6,499 nucleotides of DNA from JBAXLO01 sp037134755 (GTDB lineage: Bacteria > Bacteroidota > Bacteroidia > Bacteroidales > JACABE01). Each line of letters begins with the position of its first letter. The first letter of the stretch is position 1. Under the pieces are notes generated by a model. That model was given only the letters and a program-made list of their open reading frames with translations. It ran no database searches and was not told the DNA's origin. Where the stretch lies: contig JBAXLO010000240.1 in the NCBI GenBank assembly GCA_037134755.1, forward strand, positions 1 through 6,499, in the 5' to 3' direction. A program made the position numbers and the translations under genes. Positions 1-6,242 of the stretch are shown one piece after another.

Positions 1-96
1 GGATATTGACGATTTATTCTGTGTGAAGGAGAAAGTCTTGTGGATATTGACGATTTATTCTGTGTGAAGGAGAAAGTCTTGTGGATATTGACGATT
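1..96. repeat. 41-bp perfect tandem direct repeat, about 2.3 copies, cut by window start
   Basis: Positions 1-41 and 42-82 are identical over all 41 bases. A third copy starts at 83 and matches for 14 bases (GGATATTGACGATT) before diverging at 97. The unit is not a multiple of three, and stops occur in all three forward frames, for example TGA within GGATATTGACG and GTGTGA. Stops also interrupt the reverse frames I followed, so the array is non-coding. There are no spacers between units, so it is not a CRISPR array. It may extend left of the window. A 41-bp period is close to four turns of the DNA helix, so a protein bound to each unit would lie on nearly the same face; that is inference. A variable-number tandem repeat made by slippage or unequal recombination is the simplest reading. 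Confidence 0.9.
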
Positions 97-145
97 CACA
101 TGGTAAAACATAAATAACACGATTTATATTTAATTTTAATTTTGT

Positions 146-164
146 TATGTATCTATAATACATA
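146..164. other. Weak AT-rich inverted repeat in the gap downstream of the exporter gene
   Basis: TATGTAT (146-152) and ATACATA (158-164) form a perfect 7-bp stem around a 5-base loop. A second near-palindrome lies at 176-190 (ATATTTA, one base, TAAATAT). Both lie past the 3' end of the minus-strand exporter gene, where a terminator would be expected. The stems contain almost no G or C, and no clear T-run follows on the minus strand, so I do not call a terminator. The rest of 97-248 shows no gene. One isolated TAATTTTG at 137-144 fits a plus-strand -7 element, but it has no -33 partner and no gene behind it. Confidence 0.3.
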
Positions 165-248
165 TTGTTAAAAATATATTTAATAAATATCATTATTATG
201 AAAACCTTTATTATGGAATTATTTTGTAGCTTACTTTACATTATTGTA

Positions 249-2630
249 TCAATTGATTTTATTCATTTTATTACTATTATTATCTTCATCATCAATATTA
301 ATAGCTACAAAAGGCTCTTTAAATCGTTTGGAAGTTGAGAATTTATCAAGAGTTAACAAAAGCGAAGGAAGTATCAATAAATTAGTAAACATACCGGTAA
401 GCAACGTAAAAGAGATAAGGAAACCCATAGCCTGAGTGCCTCCAAATGTGGACAATGTAAAAATAGAGAAGCCAAGGAAGAGCACAATAGACGAATAAAC
501 CATGCTATAACCGGTTTCGCCAAGTGCATAAATAACTGATTCCTTTATATTGCCTTTGCTTCTCCGCAATTCGAGCCGATATCGCGATAGGTATTGTATG
601 GTATTATCCATAGAAATACCCAATGCAATACTAAATATTATTATCGTTGAAGGTTTGATTGTTATGTCAAAATAACCCATCATGGCAGCCGTTAATAATT
701 GTGGCACAAGATTAGGTATCAACGAAAGTATAATCATCCGTAACGAACTGAAAAGAAATGCCATTAGCAATGCAATTACAATGACTGCTAATATTAAACT
801 TTCGATTAAGTTTCCGGTAAGGTAACGAGTGCCTTCTAAAAAAACAATACTTGTTCCTGTTATCTTAACATCATATTTAGCAGGGTCGAAGATTGAATCG
901 ATCCTTGGGCGGATATTATTTCTTAACTCATGAATTTCTTTAGTCCCAATGTTTGCCATCTGCACACTAACGCGTGTCTTACGCATAGTTGTGTCAACAA
1001 AATTATTGAGAATTGTTTTCTTTTTATTATTAACTTTAGGGATATAATCAGCCATAAAAGCAAGCTCACTATTATCGGGAACACTGTAAAATTCAGGATC
1101 TCCATTATAAAAAGCCTGCTTAGCAAACTTTACTACTTCGGCAACCGAAAGAGGCTTTGATAACTCAGGATATGTGGAAATAAGCTGCTGCAACTGATCA
1201 ACTTTACGGATAAAAGGCATGCGCATCACACCCTTATCCTTTTTAGTATCAATAGATATCTCGAAAGGCATAATACCTTTAAAATTCTGCTCAAAAAAGG
1301 TAAGATCAACAAACATAGGGTCACGCTTGGGAATATCGTCAACAATATTTCCAGTAGTCCTCAACTTAGTAACACCAAAAACACCAACAACAATTGCAAT
1401 AACTAAAGCAGCATAAACCCAACGACGTTTAAACTGCACAATACTTTCGATACGTGCAATAATACGTCCGATAATTTTATTATCGAGATGCTCTACATTT
1501 TTTCCACTTGGCGGCGCAAGATAGCTAAATATAATAGGAATTAAAATGATAGTAAAGATATAGATTAACAGAATAGTAAGCGAAGCAATAATACCAAACT
1601 CAACAAGCATTTTGTTTCCTGTAACAGTAAAGGCAGCAAAACCGGCAGCTGTTGCAGCATTAGTTAATAGATTGGCTAAGCCAATACGTTGCACAGCTCT
1701 TGATAAAGCTTTAACTTTGTTGCCATGCAATTTATATTCGAAATGATATTTATTAAGAAGAAAAATACAGTTTTCAACAGCAATAATTACAGTTAAAGGA
1801 GGAATAATACCAGTAAGTATTGTGATCTTATAACCCAGAAGAACAAGCAATCCCATAGCCCATATCACACATACAACAACTATTATCATGGGGAATAAAA
1901 CAGCTCTGTAGGATCTAAAAAAAGCATAAAGAGCGATGGATGCAATCAGCATCGAAAGCAACATAAAAAACTTTAACTCGTCTTGTATCTTCTTAGAAAT
2001 CATTGTTCGAATGTAAGGCAAACCCGAATAATGTACCTCTACATTATTCTTTTTACTAAATTGCTCAACCTTTTCGTGGATTTCATTTATTATTTTTACC
2101 CTGTTTTTTGTGTTAAGCTTCTTCTTGTCAAGCGTAATCATCAGAAGGGTAGCATTGGTTTTCTTATTTAGAATCAATCCATCATAAAAAGGCAAGGAAT
2201 ATATCTTTTTTTTGATGCTATCAACTTCCTCTTGTGTTCGAGGTTTATATTTAAACAATAGCTTGAAATCAAACTTATTTAACGAATCATTCTTCGACAA
2301 ACTATATAGTTTTGACAAAGAAACAACCTCTTCAACACCATCAGTTTCTTTTATATTATAAGTAAGATCGTACCAAGCATTAAATTTAGAAAGCTCGAAT
2401 AATTTATTGTCGCAAACGCCAACAAACATTACACTGCCGTCTTCTCCAAATTGTTTCTTAAAGTTTTCATAATCTATACTTACCGAGTCGGATGCTGGTA
2501 ACATTTTGGCTAATTCATAAGAGAGTTGTATGTTGCTTGCATGATATCCCATGAATATTGTTAGCAATAAAATTGCAATAATATTCCAGACTCTTTTTCT
2601 TAAGATAAATCTAACGAGGAAATTCCACAT
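249..2630 (-). CDS. RND superfamily exporter, MMPL/HAE3-like
   Basis: This is a complete 793-residue inner-membrane protein with the two-fold RND plan. TM1 (about 14-30) is followed by a periplasmic loop of about 190 residues, TM2-6 (about 221-370), TM7 (about 404-421), a second loop of about 184 residues, and TM8-12 (about 606-761). The proton-relay region of TM10 reads GISMDNTIQ, with Asp675 at the usual acidic position. The matching TM4 stretch, AVENCIFLLNKY, has Glu286 there instead. At about 790 residues with short loops, it fits the MMPL/HAE3 group (COG1033-like) rather than the AcrB drug pumps of about 1,000 residues. Relatives move lipids, hopanoids or other hydrophobic molecules by proton antiport; the substrate here cannot be read from sequence. 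The C-terminal tail (about 762-793) is rich in Asp, Asn and Lys. No partner membrane-fusion or outer-membrane protein is visible. The start at 2628-2630 sits about 20 nt behind a good promoter and begins with a plausible short cytoplasmic segment. Confidence 0.92.
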   Translation of the reverse strand: MWNFLVRFILRKRVWNIIAILLLTIFMGYHASNIQLSYELAKMLPASDSVSIDYENFKKQFGEDGSVMFVGVCDNKLFELSKFNAWYDLTYNIKETDGVEEVVSLSKLYSLSKNDSLNKFDFKLLFKYKPRTQEEVDSIKKKIYSLPFYDGLILNKKTNATLLMITLDKKKLNTKNRVKIINEIHEKVEQFSKKNNVEVHYSGLPYIRTMISKKIQDELKFFMLLSMLIASIALYAFFRSYRAVLFPMIIVVVCVIWAMGLLVLLGYKITILTGIIPPLTVIIAVENCIFLLNKYHFEYKLHGNKVKALSRAVQRIGLANLLTNAATAAGFAAFTVTGNKMLVEFGIIASLTILLIYIFTIILIPIIFSYLAPPSGKNVEHLDNKIIGRIIARIESIVQFKRRWVYAALVIAIVVGVFGVTKLRTTGNIVDDIPKRDPMFVDLTFFEQNFKGIMPFEISIDTKKDKGVMRMPFIRKVDQLQQLISTYPELSKPLSVAEVVKFAKQAFYNGDPEFYSVPDNSELAFMADYIPKVNNKKKTILNNFVDTTMRKTRVSVQMANIGTKEIHELRNNIRPRIDSIFDPAKYDVKITGTSIVFLEGTRYLTGNLIESLILAVIVIALLMAFLFSSLRMIILSLIPNLVPQLLTAAMMGYFDITIKPSTIIIFSIALGISMDNTIQYLSRYRLELRRSKGNIKESVIYALGETGYSMVYSSIVLFLGFSIFTLSTFGGTQAMGFLISFTLLTGMFTNLLILPSLLLTLDKFSTSKRFKEPFVAINIDDEDNNSNKMNKIN

Positions 2631-2656
2631 CTTTACAATTTATATAAATAAGTTGC

Positions 2657-2685
2657 CAAAATTACAACTTTATTGTTTTTATCAA
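2657..2685 (-). promoter_or_regulatory. Bacteroidota-type promoter for the RND exporter gene
   Basis: Read on the minus strand, 2664-2657 is TAATTTTG, an exact match to the Bacteroidota -7 consensus TAnnTTTG. A TTG (CAA at 2683-2685 on the plus strand) lies 18 bases further upstream and fits the -33 element. Transcription would then start near 2650, leaving a leader of about 20 nt before the ATG. The motif match is seen directly; activity is inferred. Confidence 0.65.
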
Positions 2686-2716
2686 TGTTTTTTATAGTTT
2701 ATTTAAGAATTTTAAT

Positions 2717-2724
2717 TAATTTTG
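2717..2724 (+). promoter_or_regulatory. Bacteroidota -7 element for the plus-strand operon
   Basis: TAATTTTG at 2717-2724 matches the Bacteroidota -7 consensus TAnnTTTG exactly. It would place the transcription start near 2730, about 30 nt before the lipoprotein ATG. I see no good TTG/TTTG -33 element about 19 bases upstream; that area reads ATAGTTTATTT. The promoter may therefore be weak or depend on an activator. It lies back-to-back with the exporter promoter, with 52 bases between the two -7 boxes. Confidence 0.55.
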
Positions 2725-2759
2725 GTACGTTATTTTCAAATTAATCAATAAATGTTTTT

Positions 2760-3920
2760 ATGAAAAGAGTTCTCTATATTATAATTATTACAATAGCTTT
2801 TGCGTCTTGTGTATCGTCTACCAAGATGTTACAAAGAGGGCAATATGATGAAGCCATTAATAAATCAGTTTCTAAATTGATGAGTGATCCAAGTAATGCT
2901 AAAGAATTAAATGTATTAAATCAATCCTATAAATTAGCTAATCAAAAAGATAAAGACAGAATAGATCAATTGCAATTATCAGGACAACCTGATAGATGGG
3001 ATAATATTTTTGCTTGTTATAATGCTATGAGTTCAAGACAAGAAGTAGTATCAAGATTACAACAAACTATCTTAACAGCTATAGGTTATAAATATGTAAA
3101 TTACAATAATGCTATTGCAGAAGCTAAAAACAAAGCAGCTGATTATTACTACATACATTCCAAGACTTTGCTTGAAAAGAAAGATAAATACAGTGCTCGT
3201 CAGGCTTATGATGAATTACAAAGAGTAAAATCATATTTCCCTAATTATAAAGATGTGGATGCTTTGATAAATCAAGCTTATGAAACAGGCGTAAGTTATG
3301 TTTTGTTTAAAATGATGAATAACTCACAATCAATTCTACCTGTTGATTTCGAAAGAGATTTATTAAAAACAAGTCTTGCAAATCTTAATCAGAAGTGGCT
3401 TGTGTTTCATTCGCAACCTATCACTGATTTTTATTACGATTATTCTATTATTGTTAATATTAAAGTAATTGACATCTCCCCTGAATCACAAAATCAAAGT
3501 AACTTTACTGAAACAAGAGAAGTGCAGGATGGTTTTCAGTATAAACTTGATGCCAATGGTAATGTTATTAAAGATGTTAATGGTAACGACATAAAGATTC
3601 CTAAATTTGTTACTCATTATTGTACTATTACAGAAGTTAAACAATACAAATCATCCGTTATTGCAGGCACTATCGACTTCTGGGAGAATCAATCTAAACA
3701 AATCATAAAGACGGAGCCTATAAGATCAGAGTTTGTTTTTAAGAACTTTTATGCAACTGCATCAGGTGATGTAACTGTTCTTACTCCTGAATCAAGAAAG
3801 AAATTAGATTCGCAATATCTGCCTTTCCCCGAGAATGGTAATATGATTATGTCGACAGGTAATATTTTAAAAGGGATGGTAAAAGATATCATCAGAAGGC
3901 ATCTAAATATGTTAAATTAA
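2760..3920 (+). CDS. Conserved-type lipoprotein with TPR-like helical N-terminal half, function unknown
   Basis: This is a complete 386-residue protein. The N-terminus is a lipoprotein signal: basic MKR, a hydrophobic run, then the lipobox FASC with the lipidated Cys at residue 17. Residues about 22-177 are helical and TPR-like. One repeat-like unit begins RGQYDEAINKSVSKL (26-40). Another, at about 125-177, contains ARQAYDELQRVKSYFPNYKD. The C-terminal half (about 210-386) looks beta-rich and carries an 8-residue tandem repeat, DANGNVIK/DVNGNDIK (264-279), probably in a hairpin. The layout resembles uncharacterised Bacteroidota TPR lipoproteins; this is recalled family resemblance, not a search result. 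No enzymatic motif is visible, and a scaffold or assembly role in the envelope is only a guess. The ATG at 2760 is chosen because it gives the intact lipoprotein signal. It is the likely first gene of the operon, with its stop 6 bp before the dehydrogenase start. Confidence 0.85.
   Translation: MKRVLYIIIITIAFASCVSSTKMLQRGQYDEAINKSVSKLMSDPSNAKELNVLNQSYKLANQKDKDRIDQLQLSGQPDRWDNIFACYNAMSSRQEVVSRLQQTILTAIGYKYVNYNNAIAEAKNKAADYYYIHSKTLLEKKDKYSARQAYDELQRVKSYFPNYKDVDALINQAYETGVSYVLFKMMNNSQSILPVDFERDLLKTSLANLNQKWLVFHSQPITDFYYDYSIIVNIKVIDISPESQNQSNFTETREVQDGFQYKLDANGNVIKDVNGNDIKIPKFVTHYCTITEVKQYKSSVIAGTIDFWENQSKQIIKTEPIRSEFVFKNFYATASGDVTVLTPESRKKLDSQYLPFPENGNMIMSTGNILKGMVKDIIRRHLNMLN
3549..3596 (+). 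repeat. 24-bp imperfect in-gene tandem duplication (8 codons x 2)
   Basis: Within the lipoprotein gene, codons 264-271 and 272-279 encode DANGNVIK and DVNGNDIK. The nucleotide copies are also similar (GATGCCAATGGTAATGTTAT versus GATGTTAATGGTAACGACAT at their starts). The repeat is in frame and inserts a polar Asn/Gly-rich turn, probably a surface loop of the beta-rich half. It could have arisen by slippage and then diverged. Confidence 0.6.
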
Positions 3921-3926
3921 ATAAAG

Positions 3927-4868
3927 ATGAAAGGTAAAATCCTTTTTGTTGATAACGCTCATGAGATCCTAATAGATGAATTAACTGCATCAGGATATCA
4001 GTGTGATTACTTCCCAGGCTATAAGCGTGTGGATTATGAAAAGATAATTCATGCTTATATAGGTGTTATTATCCGCAGTGGAATAGAATTAGACCAGCCA
4101 ATGATCGACAAAGCTGTTAACTTAAAGTTTATTGGCAGAGTGGGTGCAGGTATGGAAAGTATTGATGTGGATTATGCCAAAAGAAAAGGGATTGTTTGTC
4201 TTAATTCACCGGAAGGAAACAGGGATGCCTTGGCTGAACATGCAATGGGAATGATCTTATGCTTATTTAATAACATCAAACGTGCAGATACCGAAGTAAG
4301 GAAAGGCATTTGGGAAAGAGAAAAGAATCGTGGATTAGAGATAAAAGGAAAGACAGTAGGTATTATTGGTTATGGAAACATGGGAGGTGCTTTTGCTCAA
4401 AGACTCAAAGGTTTTGGTGCTAATGTTATTGCTTATGATAAGTATAAGAAAGACTTTGCAGATGAATATGTTAAAGAAGTTACTCTTGAAACCATATATG
4501 AAGAAACAGATATCCTGAGCTTTCATGTTCCATTGACAGAAGAAACAAAGTATATGTTTAATGATGCTTTTATCGGTAAGTTTAAACATGAGATCTATCT
4601 TATTAATACTGCTAGAGGGAAGGTAGTTAATACTGATTCATTGGTTAAAACTTTAGGTTCCGGCAAGGTAAAAGGTGCTTGTCTTGATGTGTTGGAGTAT
4701 GAAAAGTTTTCTTTTGAAGAGATTGACAGCAATCTTCTACCTGATTCCTATCAATATCTTATTAACTCAGATAATGTTATTCTAACACCTCATATTGCCG
4801 GATGGACTGTTGAATCAAAGTATAAACTTGCGAAGGTTTTATTAGATAAAATAAAGGAAGTGCTTTAA
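3927..4868 (+). CDS. NAD-dependent D-2-hydroxyacid dehydrogenase, phosphoglycerate dehydrogenase-like
   Basis: This is a complete 313-residue cytoplasmic oxidoreductase that would interconvert a D-2-hydroxyacid and a 2-ketoacid using NAD(H). The substrate-side motif GRVGAGMESID spans 70-80. The Rossmann glycines are in IGYGNMGG, at G148, G150 and G153. Asp171 (IAYDKY) ends the second strand and favours NAD over NADP. The catalytic set fits the family: Arg230 in NTARG, Glu259 in LDVLEYE with Asp254 before it, and His289 in LTPHIAGW. The length matches short PGDH-type enzymes without the C-terminal ACT domain, so serine feedback through ACT is not expected. The true substrate may be 3-phosphoglycerate, but glycerate or another hydroxyacid is possible, and no serC or other serine gene is in the window. 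I therefore give no symbol. The start is 6 bp after the lipoprotein stop, suggesting translational coupling, and a 24-bp gap follows before the chitinase. Confidence 0.93.
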   Translation: MKGKILFVDNAHEILIDELTASGYQCDYFPGYKRVDYEKIIHAYIGVIIRSGIELDQPMIDKAVNLKFIGRVGAGMESIDVDYAKRKGIVCLNSPEGNRDALAEHAMGMILCLFNNIKRADTEVRKGIWEREKNRGLEIKGKTVGIIGYGNMGGAFAQRLKGFGANVIAYDKYKKDFADEYVKEVTLETIYEETDILSFHVPLTEETKYMFNDAFIGKFKHEIYLINTARGKVVNTDSLVKTLGSGKVKGACLDVLEYEKFSFEEIDSNLLPDSYQYLINSDNVILTPHIAGWTVESKYKLAKVLLDKIKEVL

Positions 4869-4892
4869 TAATTAATCTTAAATATTATAACA

Positions 4893-6233
4893 ATGAAAAA
4901 CAATTTACATTTTAATCATTACATTAAAGCTTTACTTTTGTCAGCTTTAATTATTTTATCATTTAGAGTTAATGCACAGATGCCTAATCCTGCTTTAGTA
5001 GGTTACTGGCAAAACTGGAATGATGGCTCTGCGCCGTATATCCCTCTTGATTCAATTGATTCGAGATATAATGTTATAGAAGTCTCTTTTGCTTCACCTG
5101 CTACTGGAACTACTTACAACATGACTTTTGTTCCTGATGGTGCTACCCAATCAGAATTACAGACCGGAATTAGTCACTTGCAATCACAAGGAAGGAAAGT
5201 ATTAATTAGTATTGGTGGTGCTAATGGAGTTGTAACGCTAGCTAATGTTGCCCAAAGAGATACTTTTATTACAACTATGACTAACATTATTAATACTTAT
5301 AATTTTGACGGGATTGATCTTGATCTTGAAGGTAGTTCTGTTAGTGTTTCAGGAGGAACAATTTCAAATCCTACCGATCAGTCTATTATTAATATGATAG
5401 CTGCTGTTAAGCAAATTATGTCTAATTATAGAACTCATTTCAATAAAAAGATGTTGCTTACAATGGCTCCTGAAACTGCATATGTACAGGGAGGAATGTC
5501 TGCTTATGGAAGTATTTGGGGTGCTTATCTGCCTATCATTAATGGCTTGAGAGACTCTTTGGACATTCTTCAGGTTCAGTTGTATAATAGTGGCACTATG
5601 TATGGTGTTGATGGTGGTATATATACTGTCGGTACTGCTGATTTTATAGTTGCAATGACTGAAGCTGTTATTCATGGTTTTACTGCTACTACAGGAGGTG
5701 CATTTGTTGGTTTACCGGCAAGCAAAGTAGCTGTTGGTCTGCCTGCTTGTGTAAGTGCTGCCGGTTCGGGTTTTACAGATACTGCAACTGTTAAGCATGC
5801 TATTGATTATTTAAGAGGAACAGGAACTAAGCCGGGTACTTATACATTGGCCGTTGCTGGAGGTTATCCTGATTTAAGAGGTATGATGACTTGGTCAATC
5901 AATTGGGATAAGGTTGCAACTTGTGGGTCAGTTTATGAGTTTGCTACCAATTTCCAAAGGATATTCAACGGTTCCCCTTTTTCTATTGTTGAGTCATCTA
6001 AATCAAATGTATCTATCTATCCAAACCCTGCCAATAATGTTATTAATATTGATTTAAATAATCTTTATAAAGTAAAAGAGCTAACAATTTATAATGATAA
6101 ATCACAAGTGGTGATGAGGTCTGATTTGAATTCAAAAAGTATTGATGTATCTAAACTATCTGCAGGTTTATATGTTATTCATATCATTACAGATAATTTG
6201 ATCATTAATAAGAAGATTTCAATTCTTCACTAA
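4893..6233 (+). CDS. Secreted GH18 chitinase with T9SS C-terminal sorting domain
   Basis: This is a complete 446-residue enzyme expected to cleave beta-1,4 bonds in chitin with retention. A signal peptide (about 1-28) ends at VNA before Gln29. The GH18 barrel runs from about 33 to 360 and opens with LVGYWQNW. It contains SIGG (106-109) and the catalytic DGIDLDLE (139-146), with Glu146 as the acid and Asp142/Asp144 assisting. It also contains MAPE (191-194), QVQLYN (227-232) and MTWSINWD (332-339), with Trp334 at the bottom of the active site. These strings closely recall the bacterial ChiD/Chi36-type GH18 group. Cys286 and Cys344 are the only cysteines and could pair. Residues about 369-446 form a type A T9SS sorting domain starting near SIYPNPANN and ending in a short beta-rich tail, which directs outer-membrane passage and then release or surface attachment. 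There is no chitin-binding module. No Shine-Dalgarno precedes the ATG, as is usual here. Confidence 0.95.
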   Translation: MKNNLHFNHYIKALLLSALIILSFRVNAQMPNPALVGYWQNWNDGSAPYIPLDSIDSRYNVIEVSFASPATGTTYNMTFVPDGATQSELQTGISHLQSQGRKVLISIGGANGVVTLANVAQRDTFITTMTNIINTYNFDGIDLDLEGSSVSVSGGTISNPTDQSIINMIAAVKQIMSNYRTHFNKKMLLTMAPETAYVQGGMSAYGSIWGAYLPIINGLRDSLDILQVQLYNSGTMYGVDGGIYTVGTADFIVAMTEAVIHGFTATTGGAFVGLPASKVAVGLPACVSAAGSGFTDTATVKHAIDYLRGTGTKPGTYTLAVAGGYPDLRGMMTWSINWDKVATCGSVYEFATNFQRIFNGSPFSIVESSKSNVSIYPNPANNVINIDLNNLYKVKELTIYNDKSQVVMRSDLNSKSIDVSKLSAGLYVIHIITDNLIINKKISILH

Positions 6234-6242
6234 TACAACTTT

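Noticed and set aside
1..96. CRISPR array
   Set aside because: The 41-bp units are directly adjacent with no variable spacers, and no cas-like gene is nearby.
137..144. Plus-strand promoter TAATTTTG
   Set aside because: It matches the -7 consensus but has no -33 element and no plus-strand gene downstream before 2760.
146..190. Rho-independent terminator for the exporter gene
   Set aside because: The inverted repeats are nearly all A/T and have no following T-run in the minus-strand direction, so the signal is not distinguishable from AT-rich background.
244..435. Plus-strand 63-residue reading frame starting at TTG
   Set aside because: It lies almost wholly antisense to the 3' end of the exporter gene, and its leucine/serine-rich start is the complement of the low-complexity tail.
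930..1160. Short antisense reading frames inside the exporter gene (also 923-1126 on the coding strand, 1219-1416 and 1983-2171)
   Set aside because: They overlap a well-supported 793-residue gene, lack domains or their own promoters, and look like chance openings in AT-rich DNA.
4335..4589. Minus-strand 84-residue frame inside the dehydrogenase gene
   Set aside because: It overlaps the Rossmann core of a clear enzyme gene and its composition is that of a shadow frame.
3927..4868. Naming the dehydrogenase serA
   Set aside because: The family is certain but the substrate is not. No serine-pathway neighbours or ACT domain support the specific name.
5364..5675. Minus-strand 103-residue frame inside the chitinase gene
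   Set aside because: It is antisense to conserved GH18 motifs; its Ser/Ile/Asn/His-rich sequence has no recognisable domain.
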